A DNA stretch of 52,438 nucleotides, taken from the NCBI GenBank assembly GCA_964519995.1, contig CAZFLY010000014.1, positions 1-52,438 on the forward strand. The letters run 5' to 3'. The first letter of the stretch is position 1. Every line of letters begins with the position of its first letter. Below, in pieces: positions 17,277 to 27,246 of the stretch. Position numbers and translations under genes: made by a program. Origin of the DNA: CAZFLY01 sp964519995. GTDB taxonomy: Bacteria; Planctomycetota; Phycisphaerae; Sedimentisphaerales; Anaerobacaceae. Below the pieces are notes generated by a model, which was given only the letters and a program-made list of their open reading frames with translations, ran no database searches and was not told the DNA's origin.

Positions 17277-20200
17277 TTATAAAACCTGCTTTCGATAGTA
17301 TGTCTGAATGGGTTTTACGTCGATCTTTCTTTGTCTAATGGCCTCGACGGCTTTTACGACTGCTTCGGCTCCTCTTATTGTTGTAACATAAGGAACTTGT
17401 CTATCCAGCGCGTTTCGTCGGATCGAAAACGAATCGACGATCGATTGCTTACCGAACGCTGTGTTTATAATCAAGTCAACCTTACCGTTGATTATCGCAT
17501 CAACAATGTTGGGTCTGCCTTCGGACATTTTCAGTACGAACTCAGAGGGAACATTGTTCTTGATAAGCTCGATACAGGTACCTTTAGTTGCGACGATCTT
17601 AAAGCCCATCTCGTGCATTCTTCGTACCAGAGGTACAACTCTAACTTTGTCCATATCACGAACGCTAAAGAGCACAGTGCCGCAGGTGGGCAATGTATTG
17701 CCAGCAGCCATTTGTGATTTTGCGTACGCGACGCCAAAGTCATCGGATAAACCCATCACTTCGCCGGTAGAGAGCATTTCGGGCCCCAGCAAAACATCTG
17801 TGCCAGGGAACTTCACGAACGGAAAGACCGCTTCCTTTACCGCGAAATATTCCGGGACGATTTGCCTTGTGAAGCCAAGCTGCTCAAGTGACATTCCTGT
17901 CATTACCTTTGCAGCGAGCTTAGCCAGCGGCACGCCGATTGCCTTACTTACAAATGGAATAGTTCTCGAAGCACGTGGATTGACTTCGAGTATATAAACC
18001 TGGTCGTCTTTTACTGCGTACTGAATGTTAATTAGGCCTTTGACCTTCAACTTAAGGGCAAGCAGTTTTGTTTGATCTATGATTTCGTTAAGAAATTTTT
18101 TCTTTATTGATACCGGCGGCAGAGAACAGGCGCTATCGCCGGAGTGCACGCCCGCTTCTTCAATGTGCTCCATGATGCCACCTATGACAACAGTCTTGCC
18201 GTCACTTATGGCATCAACATCAAGCTCAGTTGCGTCGTCAAGGAACTTGTCTATCAAGATCGGATGTTCGCCTGAAGCCTCGATTGCCTCGTGTACGCAC
18301 GCTTTGAGAGCCGCTTCATCGTAAACAATTTCCATAGCCCTGCCACCAAGCACAAAAGACGGACGCACAAGCAGTGGATAGCCGAGCTTGCGGGCTACTT
18401 TGAGGGTTTGCTCGTAGTTGGTCGCCGTGCCGCTTTCCGGCTGGCGCAGGCCAAGTTTTGCAACGAGCTTGTTGAATCGCTTTCTATCTTCTGCGAGGTC
18501 GATGCTGTCGGGGCTTGTGCCGATGATTTTGACACCGGCCTTTTCCAGCGGTACGGCAAGTTTGAGTGGCGTCTGGCCGCCGAATTGTACGATGACGCCA
18601 TCGGGCTTTTCTTTTTCAACGATGGACATCACGTCCTCGAAGGTAAGCGGCTCGAAGTAGAGTCTATCGGAGGTGTCGTAGTCGGTGCTGACGGTTTCGG
18701 GGTTGCAATTTACCATTATGGATTCGATGTCAATTTCACGCAGGGCAAATGCAGCATGAACGCAGCAGTAATCGAACTCGATGCCCTGGCCGATACGGTT
18801 GGGACCGCTGCCGAGGATCGCTACTTTTCTACGACTCGTCGGGTTGGCTTCACACTCGGTCTCGTAGGTAGAATAGAAGTATGGCGTCGCTGCTTCGAAT
18901 TCGGCACCGCAGGTATCAACCATTTTGTAGACCGGTTCGATGCCGAATGACTGTCGGCGTTTTCTGACTTTCAGCTCATCGGTCTTCCATAATCCGGCAA
19001 GATATTTGTCGGCAAAACCATACTCCTTGGCCTGGCGCATCAGAGGCTTGGTGACTTTTTCCATGCTTGTCGCGCGAAGCTTATTTTCGAGCCTGACAAT
19101 GTCATTGATATTGTCAAGGAACCACGGGTCAATTTTTGTAAGCTCGTAAATTTCACGTGTGGTCACTTTTCTTCTTAGGGCCTCAGCTACGTACCATATC
19201 TTGTCCCAGCAGTTGGTACGAAGTTTGGCTTTTAGCTTTGGCAGTGTCAGTCTTTTCTCGATGTGCTTTGCGTTAAGAGAATAGCGATCGATTTCAAGGG
19301 AGCGAATTGCCTTTTGCAGTGACTCTTTGAATGTTCTGCCGATTGACATCGCTTCGCCGACCGATTTCATCTGGACGGTAAGATACGGATTCGTCTGCGG
19401 AAATTTCTCGAACGTGAAACGTGGCCACTTGACCACGCAATAGTCTATTGTCGGCTCGAAGCAGGCGGGAGTCTTCTTTGTGATGTCGTTTGGTATTTCA
19501 TCGAGCGTGTAGCCAACAGCAAGAAGCGAGGCAATCTTTGCGATGGGAAAACCTGTTGCTTTGGATGCAAGGGCAGAGCTTCGCGAGACGCGCGGATTCA
19601 TTTCGATAACGTAGAGCTTGCCCGTGTCGGGGTGAACAGCGAACTGGATATTGGAGCCGCCCGTCTCGACACCAATCGCACGGATAATCTTCAGCGCTGC
19701 GTCGCGCATTATCTGATATTCTTTGTCGGTGAGGGTCTGCGCGGGCGCGATTGTGATACTGTCGCCGGTGTGTATACCCATTGGGTCGAGATTTTCGATG
19801 GGACACACGATAACAACATTATCTTTTTTGTCGCGCATTACCTCGAGTTCATATTCCTTCCAGCCAATAACAGACTCCTCGACGAGAACCTGATGTTTTG
19901 GGCTTATCGCAAGTCCCCAATGTATATATTTTTCGTATTCCTCTGTATTATAGGCGACGTTACCACCACTTCCGCCAAGGGTATATGACGGACGGATAAT
20001 AGTGGGAAAGCCGACAAATTTGACGATTTCCTGGGCCTCCTGCCAGGAGTGAGCGTAGCCGCTGCGTGGAACCTGCAGACCGATATCGGTGATGATCTTC
20101 TTGAATTTGTCACGCTCCTCGGCTCGTTTTATCGCTTGAAGGTTTGCACCAAGAAGGCGAACGCCGTATTTTTTAAGCACACCATTTTCGGCCAGTGCCA

Positions 20201-20498
20201 CGGCAGTATTTAGGCCTGTCTGACCACCGAGGGTCGGCAGCAGGCTGTCGGGTTTTTCCTTACGAATGACTTTTTCGACGATTTCAGGAGTGATAGGCTC
20301 GATATAGGTGCGATCAGCAAGCTGCGGGTCGGTCATTATGGTGGCGGGATTGCTGTTGACCAGAACGACCTTGTAACCTTCTCGCTTGAGGACTTTGCAG
20401 GCCTGGGTGCCGGAGTAGTCAAATTCGCAGGCCTGGCCTATGACGATTGGTCCTGAGCCTATGATAAGGATCTTTTTGATGTCTTTGCGTTTTGGCAT
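17277..20498 (-). CDS. carB: Carbamoyl-phosphate synthase large subunit
   Basis: CarB makes carbamoyl phosphate from bicarbonate, ammonia and two ATP. It has 1073 residues, the canonical length, with both halves complete. The first ATP-grasp unit (IGSGPIVIGQACEFDYSG at the start, EMNPRVSRSSALASKATG) is followed by the oligomerisation domain, the second ATP-grasp unit (GSGPNRIGQGIEFDYC, EVNPRASRTIPFVSKA) and the C-terminal MGS-like allosteric domain (IVATKGTCIELI). No key motif is missing. The 65-bp gap to gltD holds two small inverted repeats (CCCCTAAGGGG, and TGGAGG...CCTCCA) that could act as an attenuator or processing site; no obvious ribosome binding site precedes the ATG. Confidence 0.97.
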   Translation of the reverse strand: MPKRKDIKKILIIGSGPIVIGQACEFDYSGTQACKVLKREGYKVVLVNSNPATIMTDPQLADRTYIEPITPEIVEKVIRKEKPDSLLPTLGGQTGLNTAVALAENGVLKKYGVRLLGANLQAIKRAEERDKFKKIITDIGLQVPRSGYAHSWQEAQEIVKFVGFPTIIRPSYTLGGSGGNVAYNTEEYEKYIHWGLAISPKHQVLVEESVIGWKEYELEVMRDKKDNVVIVCPIENLDPMGIHTGDSITIAPAQTLTDKEYQIMRDAALKIIRAIGVETGGSNIQFAVHPDTGKLYVIEMNPRVSRSSALASKATGFPIAKIASLLAVGYTLDEIPNDITKKTPACFEPTIDYCVVKWPRFTFEKFPQTNPYLTVQMKSVGEAMSIGRTFKESLQKAIRSLEIDRYSLNAKHIEKRLTLPKLKAKLRTNCWDKIWYVAEALRRKVTTREIYELTKIDPWFLDNINDIVRLENKLRATSMEKVTKPLMRQAKEYGFADKYLAGLWKTDELKVRKRRQSFGIEPVYKMVDTCGAEFEAATPYFYSTYETECEANPTSRRKVAILGSGPNRIGQGIEFDYCCVHAAFALREIDIESIMVNCNPETVSTDYDTSDRLYFEPLTFEDVMSIVEKEKPDGVIVQFGGQTPLKLAVPLEKAGVKIIGTSPDSIDLAEDRKRFNKLVAKLGLRQPESGTATNYEQTLKVARKLGYPLLVRPSFVLGGRAMEIVYDEAALKACVHEAIEASGEHPILIDKFLDDATELDVDAISDGKTVVIGGIMEHIEEAGVHSGDSACSLPPVSIKKKFLNEIIDQTKLLALKLKVKGLINIQYAVKDDQVYILEVNPRASRTIPFVSKAIGVPLAKLAAKVMTGMSLEQLGFTRQIVPEYFAVKEAVFPFVKFPGTDVLLGPEMLSTGEVMGLSDDFGVAYAKSQMAAGNTLPTCGTVLFSVRDMDKVRVVPLVRRMHEMGFKIVATKGTCIELIKNNVPSEFVLKMSEGRPNIVDAIINGKVDLIINTAFGKQSIVDSFSIRRNALDRQVPYVTTIRGAEAVVKAVEAIRQRKIDVKPIQTYYRKQVL

Positions 20499-20563
20499 AG
20501 ATAGTCTTTTAGCCCCTTAGGGGATTTCTTGCTGGAGGCATTCGCCGCGGTATCCTCCATGTT

Positions 20564-21979
20564 CTAGCGCAACCACTGGTCGATAGCTGCGGCAGCTTCC
20601 CTGCCACTGTTGATAGCCCTTACCACCAAAGAAGCCCCGCTAATGGTGTCGCCTGCGGCGAATACCCAGGGCTGGTTGGTCTGGCAGTTGTTTACCACAA
20701 CATTACCCACGTCGTCAAGCTGAAGACCAAGTTCGCGGACCAAACCTTCGTGCTCAACGTGCAAAAACCCCATCGCCAAAAGCACAATATCGACGTCGAG
20801 CACGAATTCGGTGCCGGGCAGTTCCTTTATCTTCCAACCTTTGCGGTCCTTGATCCATTCGACCTTGCATGCGTGGAGCTTGCCGACTCTGGTTTCATAG
20901 CCGGAGAACTTCTTGGTCATGACCAACCACATTCGCTCGCAGCCTTCTTCGTGCGATGAGCTGGTTCGCATTATCCTGGGCCACATAGGCCAGGGAGTGT
21001 CGGGTGGACGAGCGTCAGGCGGCTTAGGTAATATCTCCAATTGATATATCTTTTTTGCGTCTTGTCGCCGTGCCGTTCCGACGCAATCGCTTCCCGTATC
21101 ACCGCCGCCTATCACAGCAACAATCTTGTCTTTGGCGGTTACGATTCGAGGCTCGTCAATCAGCTCACCCGAGCAGAGCTTATTTTGGACAGTCAAATAG
21201 TCCATGGCGAACAGGATATTATCGTAGTCGCTTCCGACAACAGAGAGCTTTCTCGCCTGACGTGCGCCCATCGCAAGGCACGTGCAGTCGAACATTTTAT
21301 GTAGATAACGAGCGGAGATATCAACTCCCACATCTACGCCTGTTTGAAACTCTACGCCCTCAGCGGTAAGCTGCTCAAGTCTGCGATTGATGATCGATTT
21401 GTCGAGTTTGAAGTCTGGAATTCCATAGCGTAGCATGCCTCCAAGACGCTCGCCTTTTTCAAAAACCACTACATCATGTCCGGCCCGGGCCAACTGCTGC
21501 GCCGCAGCCAAACCTGCGGGACCCGAACCTATCACGGCAACACGTTTGCCGGATTTTTCCTTTGGCGGCATCGGCTTTATCCAGCCATGTTCGAAACCTC
21601 GTTCAACTATCTGGTATTCAATATGTCTTATCAAGACAGGCTCATCGTTTACAGCGAGGGTGCACGCCGTTTCGCAGGGGGCGGGGCAGACTCGACCGGT
21701 GATTTCCGGGAAGTTGTTGGTCGCGTGTAGTAGTTGACAGGCTCTTTCCCACTTGCCCTTGTAGATCAGCTCATTGAAATCGGGTATGGAATTTGCCAGG
21801 GGACAACCAGCACCGTGACAAAAAGGTATACCGCAGTCCATACAGCGTGCAGCCTGCTGCCGAATTTCGTTGGGTGTCAGCGGCAGCTCAATTTCGTTAA
21901 AATCGTGGATGCGCTCGGCCACAGGCCGATGCCCGATCTCCTGACGTTTATATTTTGTGAAGCCTCTAATCTCACCCAT
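20564..21979 (-). CDS. gltD: Glutamate synthase small subunit
   Basis: NADPH-dependent glutamate synthase beta subunit, 471 residues. It supplies electrons from NAD(P)H through FAD and iron-sulfur clusters to the large subunit. The N-terminal cluster region (CMDCGIPFCHGAGCPLAN and CPAPCETAC) is followed by FAD-binding (VIGSGPAGLAAAQQLARAG) and NADPH-binding (VIGGGDTGSDCVG) folds, ending in FAAGDTISGASLVVRAI. The ATG at 21979 is chosen over the upstream start at 22072 because it opens with the conserved MGEIRGFTKYKRQ, has GAGG 6 bases before it, and overlaps the gltB stop by 8 bases. The gene ends in TAG, showing UAG is a normal stop in this genome. Confidence 0.95.
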   Translation of the reverse strand: MGEIRGFTKYKRQEIGHRPVAERIHDFNEIELPLTPNEIRQQAARCMDCGIPFCHGAGCPLANSIPDFNELIYKGKWERACQLLHATNNFPEITGRVCPAPCETACTLAVNDEPVLIRHIEYQIVERGFEHGWIKPMPPKEKSGKRVAVIGSGPAGLAAAQQLARAGHDVVVFEKGERLGGMLRYGIPDFKLDKSIINRRLEQLTAEGVEFQTGVDVGVDISARYLHKMFDCTCLAMGARQARKLSVVGSDYDNILFAMDYLTVQNKLCSGELIDEPRIVTAKDKIVAVIGGGDTGSDCVGTARRQDAKKIYQLEILPKPPDARPPDTPWPMWPRIMRTSSSHEEGCERMWLVMTKKFSGYETRVGKLHACKVEWIKDRKGWKIKELPGTEFVLDVDIVLLAMGFLHVEHEGLVRELGLQLDDVGNVVVNNCQTNQPWVFAAGDTISGASLVVRAINSGREAAAAIDQWLR

Positions 21980-24900
21980 AGAAGACCTCTTCGGTTGCTG
22001 GGGTTGTTTCGGTGTCACGGTGCTCGGCGGCACGCATTTTCTCAAGGGCCTTACGATAGTCAATCGGGACAACCTTGACGAATTTGCCGATCATGTCCGG
22101 CCAGTTATCCAAAATCTGCCCAGAACGAATACTACCGGTTTGTTTGTGATGTTGTTCGAGCAAGCTGCGCAGAGTTTGCTTGTCCGAATCCTGCCAGACG
22201 GTTTCGAGCTCGACCATATCGAGGTTGCAAAGCGTATCGAAAAGCTGCATTTTATCGAGCACGTATGCGATTCCGCCGCTCATACCTGCGGCGAAGTTGC
22301 AGCCGGTCTGCCCGATCACAACCACGATTCCGCCTGTCATATATTCGCAGCCGTGGTCACCAACACCTTCGACGACTGCAGTGGCACCGCTGTTTCGCAC
22401 GGCAAATCTTTCACCGGCCATGCCGTTGATAAAAACCTCGCCGCTTGTTGCGCCGTAAAGCAGTGTGTTACCGACAATAATATTTTCGTGCGGTATGAAC
22501 GTTGAGCCCGGGGGCGTCTGGACAACTATCCTGCCGCCGGAAAGTCCCTTGCCGAGATAGTCGTTACTTTCGCCGACAAGTTGCAATGTCACGCCAGGCG
22601 CGAGAAATGCGCCAAAGCTCTGGCCGGCGGAGCCTGTGAAGGTGATCGTAATAGTGCTGTCCGGCAGGCCCTGTGGGCCGTATTTTGTGACTATGCGATT
22701 GCTCAAAATGGTTCCGACCGTGCGGTCGGTGTTGTGAATGGGCATCTCGATAGCAACCGGTTTTTTCTTGTCTATAGCAACAGAGACTTTCTCCAGAATC
22801 TGCCAGTCGATATGGTCCTTTATTCGATCGAGCTGTTCTTCGCAAAGGCGGACCGGTCTGTTATCGGAGACATCCGGCTGTTGGAAGATGGCTGAGAAAT
22901 CCAGACCCTTTGCCTTGTAGTGCTCGATCGCGGGCTGGATTTTTAGTTTGTCAACTCGTCCGATCATGTCTTCGAATCTTGTGAAGCCAAGTTGTGCCAT
23001 TATCTGTCGAACCTCCTCGGCGACAAAAAACATAAAACGCTGAAGGTATTCCGGTTTGCCGGCAAAGCGTTTACGCAGCTCCGGGTCCTGGGTAGCAATA
23101 CCAAAGGCGCAGGCGCCCTCGTGACATTTACGAAGCAGAGTACAACCGAGTGTAACCAAAGCCGCAGTGCCAAAGCCGAACCGGTCCGCACCGAGCATTG
23201 CACCAATGACGACATCTCTGCCGGTTTTCATCTGGCCATCAACCTGGACGCGGATTCGGCCTCGCAGGTTGTTCATAACGAGCACCTGCTGGGTTTCAGC
23301 AAGGCCAAGCTCCCATGGGCAGCCTGCGTGTTTGATGGATGAAAGCGGGCTTGCGCCGGTGCCGCCGTCGTGGCCGCTTATAAGGACCTCATCAGCGTTG
23401 CCCTTTGCGACGCCTGCGGCGATGGTTCCGACGCCGACTTCGGCGACGAGCTTGACCGAGACCTTAACGCCGGGATTGCTGCACTTCAAATCATAAATGA
23501 GCTGTGCCAGGTCCTCAATCGAGTAGATATCGTGATGCGGCGGCGGCGAAATAAGCGTCACACCAGGCGTTGAATAACGCAGCTTTGCGATTTCATCAGT
23601 GACTTTATGACCAGGGAGCTGGCCACCCTCGCCTGGCTTGGCACCCTGCGCGATTTTTATCTGCAGCTCTTTAGCGTGGGCAAGATAGTTTATGGTGACG
23701 CCGAAGCGGGCACTGGCGACTTGTTTGATCGCGCAATTTTTGGAATCACCACTTGGGTCAAGGGTATAGCGAGCGGGGTCTTCGCCGCCTTCGCCGGTAT
23801 TGCTCATGGCACCGATGCGGTTCATTGCAATCGCTATACATTCATGGGCTTCTTTGCTGATAGAGCCGTGACTCATCGCGCCTGTACAGAATCTTTTAAC
23901 GATTTCTGATGCAGGCTCGACCTCTTCCAAAGGGATAGGGTCGCCAAGTATGAACTCGAAGAGGCCACGAAGAGTGCAAAGGGCCTTTGACTGTTCGTTG
24001 ACAGCTTTTACGTAATCGGCGTAAGCAAAGGGATCATCATTTTTGACGGCGTGCTGAAGACGTGCGACGGTTGTCGGATTCCAGAGATGCCGCTGGCCGT
24101 GATGTCTGAAATGATACTCTCCACCAAAGTCAAGATCGAGCGCCCCAGCGGGGCGCTGCTGGAATGTAGAGCGATGGCGTGCAAGGATTTCTTCGGCAAG
24201 TTCATTCAGACCTATACCTGCGATACGAGAACTAGTGCCGGCGAAGCATCTGTCTATGACGTCGCGATTGAGACCAATGGCCTCGAATAGCTGGGCACCG
24301 GTGTAGCTTCGGAGAGTGGAGATTCCCATCTTGCTCATTGTCTTGAGGATGCCTTTTTTGACGGCGGCGATGTAGTTGTCTGCTATCTGTACAGGCTCAA
24401 GTGCAACACCGAGGTCGCCTTCGCGATTAAGCTCATCAAGGGTCTCAAACGCCAGGTATGGATTAATTGCGTTGGCACCATAACCGCAGAGAAGGCAAAA
24501 GTGCATTACCTCTCTTGGTTCACCACTTTCAACGATGATGCCGACTTTGTTGCGCAGGCGACGATTGAGCAGACCGTGATGCACCGCAGCGGTTGCTAAC
24601 AATGATGGTATAGGCGCATTGGTCGGCGAGACATCGCGGTCGCTTATGATAACAAGTGACACACCTTTTCGGATGGTATCTGCTGCCGATTCGACAAGTT
24701 CATCAAGCGCGCGAGCAAGCTCACCGCCTGGATTGTGTGTGTCGGCGTTGAACAGGGCCGAGACAGTGGCGACTCTGAAGTCATCACGCTGAACAGAGCG
24801 CAGCCGCTTGATGTCTTCGTTGGTCAGGACAGGATGCGGCAGTTTCAACCGTCTGCAGTGCTGTGGTGTTTCTGCAAGAAGATTTTGCTTTCTGCCGGTG

Positions 24901-26522
24901 AAGACCATCAGACTCATGACCAAACCTTCGCGCAAGGGGTCGATGGCCGGATTTGTCACCTGGGCGAAGAGCTGTTTGAAATAGTCGAACAGCAGCTTAG
25001 GCCTGTCGGAGAGTACCGCAAGCGGCGTGTCGTTACCCATGGAGCCAACAGGTTCCTGGCCATTGATTGCCATTGGCGTCAGGATCATTTTGAGTTCTTC
25101 AGAGGTGTAGCCAAAGGTGCGCATTCGCTGCGATATCGTCTGCGGGTCACTCTTGACGAGCTTGGGCGAATCAAAAAGGCCCCGCAACTCGATTCTGTTT
25201 TCATCGAGCCATCTGCGGTAAGGCTTTTGTCGGGCGATTTTGCTCTTTATCTCATTGTCGGAGATGATTCGGCCCTCGGCTGTATCGACCAGGAACATCC
25301 TGCCGGGGCGGAGACGGCCTTTGCGACGGATTTTTTCGGGTGGAAATTCGACCACGCCTGTTTCGCTTGCTATTATTGCGAGGTTATCTGTTGTGACTAA
25401 ATATCGGCAGGGACGTAAGCCGTTTCGGTCGAGCATTCCACCGAGTAACTTGCCGTCGGTGAAGACCATCGCAGCCGGACCATCCCACGGTTCCATAATA
25501 GCTGCGTGATATTCGTAAAAGGCACGCTTATCTGTGCTGATGTGATATTTGGGGCCGAACGCCTCGGGAATCATCATCATCATTGCATGGGGCATTGTCC
25601 GTCCTGCGCGGACGAACAACTCAAGAAGGTTATCGAAACAGGCTGAGTCGCTTGCGCCCTCGGTAAGAACAGGGACAAGATCATCGATGTTCTGGCCGAA
25701 TAACTCATTTGCCATTTCAGTCTCGCGGGCACGCATGTAATTACGGTTTCCCGAGAGGGTATTAATCTCGCCGTTGTGAGCGATACAGCGGAACGGCTGA
25801 GCAAGCTGCCAGTTCGGGAAAGTATTTGTACTGTAACGTTGGTGCACAATAGCCAGAGCTGAAGTGACACGCTCATCAGCAAGGTCTGGATAGTAGGCGA
25901 AAAGCTGCCAGGCCATGAACATGCCTTTGTAGCATACTGTTCTGGACGACAAGCTGGTGATATAAAAATCCTGGGCGACATCTCCGAACTTTTGTCGGAC
26001 AAGTTTTTCGGCGCGTCTTCGTGCAAGATAGAGGCGTATCTCCAGGGCTTCGTCACTTAGGCCTACTCCATCGATGAAGATTTGTTTTATTGAAGGCTCA
26101 GCGGCTAAGGCAATTTCACCAAGGCAGTCCTTGGAAGTTGGAACATTGCGCCAGCCGAGAACTTTCATTTTGTAGTGGGCTAAGGCATCCTCAAGTATCC
26201 TGTCGCATTCGGTGCGGAGTTTTTCGCCTTTCGGGCCAAAGACCATACCCACGCCGTAGCGGTCGGGGCGTGGTAATGACAGCCTACCCAATTCGGCAGC
26301 GAAAAACTCGTGCGGAATCTGGAATAGAATGCCGGCACCGTCACCGGTTGTTTCATCGGCACTGGCAGCGCCACGGTGACGGAGGTTGACGAGTATTTGT
26401 TTGCCGTACTCGATGATAGAGTGATCTAGTTTTCCGTTTATATTTACGACTGCACCGATTCCGCAGGCGTCGTGTTCACGCCGAGCTTCGTATAGCCCGT
26501 TGTCTTTCACTTTCTGATTCAT
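21972..26522 (-). CDS. gltB: Glutamate synthase large subunit
   Basis: Ferredoxin/NADPH-type glutamate synthase alpha subunit, 1516 residues, full length. It converts glutamine and 2-oxoglutarate to two glutamates. The class II amidotransferase domain begins at Cys20 (EHDACGIGAVV), the expected N-terminal nucleophile after removal of a short propeptide. The central domain, FMN-binding synthase domain (GEGGEDPARY, SGHDGGTGASPLSS) and [3Fe-4S] cysteines (C-x5-C-x4-C in GCTLLRKCHEGACAFG) follow, and the C-terminal GXGXG beta-helix ends the protein (GGIVVVIGQTG). The ATG at 26522 has AGGA 7 bases upstream; a TTG at 26555 is less likely. It is first in the gltB-gltD-carB-carA cluster. Confidence 0.96.
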   Translation of the reverse strand: MNQKVKDNGLYEARREHDACGIGAVVNINGKLDHSIIEYGKQILVNLRHRGAASADETTGDGAGILFQIPHEFFAAELGRLSLPRPDRYGVGMVFGPKGEKLRTECDRILEDALAHYKMKVLGWRNVPTSKDCLGEIALAAEPSIKQIFIDGVGLSDEALEIRLYLARRRAEKLVRQKFGDVAQDFYITSLSSRTVCYKGMFMAWQLFAYYPDLADERVTSALAIVHQRYSTNTFPNWQLAQPFRCIAHNGEINTLSGNRNYMRARETEMANELFGQNIDDLVPVLTEGASDSACFDNLLELFVRAGRTMPHAMMMMIPEAFGPKYHISTDKRAFYEYHAAIMEPWDGPAAMVFTDGKLLGGMLDRNGLRPCRYLVTTDNLAIIASETGVVEFPPEKIRRKGRLRPGRMFLVDTAEGRIISDNEIKSKIARQKPYRRWLDENRIELRGLFDSPKLVKSDPQTISQRMRTFGYTSEELKMILTPMAINGQEPVGSMGNDTPLAVLSDRPKLLFDYFKQLFAQVTNPAIDPLREGLVMSLMVFTGRKQNLLAETPQHCRRLKLPHPVLTNEDIKRLRSVQRDDFRVATVSALFNADTHNPGGELARALDELVESAADTIRKGVSLVIISDRDVSPTNAPIPSLLATAAVHHGLLNRRLRNKVGIIVESGEPREVMHFCLLCGYGANAINPYLAFETLDELNREGDLGVALEPVQIADNYIAAVKKGILKTMSKMGISTLRSYTGAQLFEAIGLNRDVIDRCFAGTSSRIAGIGLNELAEEILARHRSTFQQRPAGALDLDFGGEYHFRHHGQRHLWNPTTVARLQHAVKNDDPFAYADYVKAVNEQSKALCTLRGLFEFILGDPIPLEEVEPASEIVKRFCTGAMSHGSISKEAHECIAIAMNRIGAMSNTGEGGEDPARYTLDPSGDSKNCAIKQVASARFGVTINYLAHAKELQIKIAQGAKPGEGGQLPGHKVTDEIAKLRYSTPGVTLISPPPHHDIYSIEDLAQLIYDLKCSNPGVKVSVKLVAEVGVGTIAAGVAKGNADEVLISGHDGGTGASPLSSIKHAGCPWELGLAETQQVLVMNNLRGRIRVQVDGQMKTGRDVVIGAMLGADRFGFGTAALVTLGCTLLRKCHEGACAFGIATQDPELRKRFAGKPEYLQRFMFFVAEEVRQIMAQLGFTRFEDMIGRVDKLKIQPAIEHYKAKGLDFSAIFQQPDVSDNRPVRLCEEQLDRIKDHIDWQILEKVSVAIDKKKPVAIEMPIHNTDRTVGTILSNRIVTKYGPQGLPDSTITITFTGSAGQSFGAFLAPGVTLQLVGESNDYLGKGLSGGRIVVQTPPGSTFIPHENIIVGNTLLYGATSGEVFINGMAGERFAVRNSGATAVVEGVGDHGCEYMTGGIVVVIGQTGCNFAAGMSGGIAYVLDKMQLFDTLCNLDMVELETVWQDSDKQTLRSLLEQHHKQTGSIRSGQILDNWPDMIGKFVKVVPIDYRKALEKMRAAEHRDTETTPATEEVFYG

Positions 26523-27246
26523 CAACAATCCTGCAAATAATTCGGTTATTGCCAACCTAATCCTTGATACAGCTCGTTAATAGTATACGGCACTTCAGCG
26601 GAATTGGCACACGAGTTTCCTTAATACATATAATAAGGGGATATTATATAATTAGCAATATTTCTAATGCTATTAGCCTCGCTCATCATTATAAGATTTT
26701 ATTTTCTCATAGCTTAAGACTTAGCATTATTTTTTGAGGCAAATTTTTAAAAAAATTGGTTTTTGGCGGAAAATTTGGGAGAGATTTTGGGGCCCAATCT
26801 TTATTTTTGGGCCAAAAACAGGGTTTTTAGGGGTAGTGATTGGACACTTGGTTAGGTGGGAATTTCGCTAAAAATCTTCATAATCCCTTAAGTGATAAGT
26901 GCTTAAGTGCAAAAGGGGGCAAGTTCAAAAATGGGTATTTTTTTGCACTTTTAGAGCAGAAATGCGCGCTTTTTTAACAAAAATTGACAGAAATTACGCA
27001 CTTTTTTACCAAATCTGACCACCCCTCAAAATCAGCCCAAAAATGAGGGTCGAAAAGTCAAGGGCGGATAGCGGAATTTTTAGCAAAATTTTCGCGCGTG
27101 ATTCGTGAAGTATGCCCCTTTATTTGCAAGCGAAATTGTCAACATAGGTAATATAGACCTTGGCATTTATGGGAACAATGATAAACTTAATAATGCGCTT
27201 GATATGAGCATTAGTGTAAGATGAGAATCCTAGGAGGGATCCCGCT
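26523..27246. other. Long AT-rich intergenic region with nested palindromes
   Basis: No gene is seen in 724 bp. Several inverted repeats are visible: TTTTGG...CCCAA with TTGGGCCAAAA (about 26784-26818), AAGTGCAAAA with TTTTGCACTT about 27 bases apart (about 26903-26953), and CCCTCA/TGAGGG (about 27023-27051). The stretch holds many A- and T-runs. It separates the glt operon (minus) from the surface-protein pair (plus) and must contain both promoters, but no single convincing pair of boxes stands out. Confidence 0.4.

Noticed and set aside
18291..18950. Plus-strand open frame of 219 codons inside carB
   Set aside because: carB is complete and highly conserved on the minus strand, so this is a shadow.
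26600..26620. Sigma-54 promoter-like TGGCAC-n5-TTTCC on the plus strand
   Set aside because: The -12 element does not match GC, and it points away from the glt operon with a gene start over 600 bp away.
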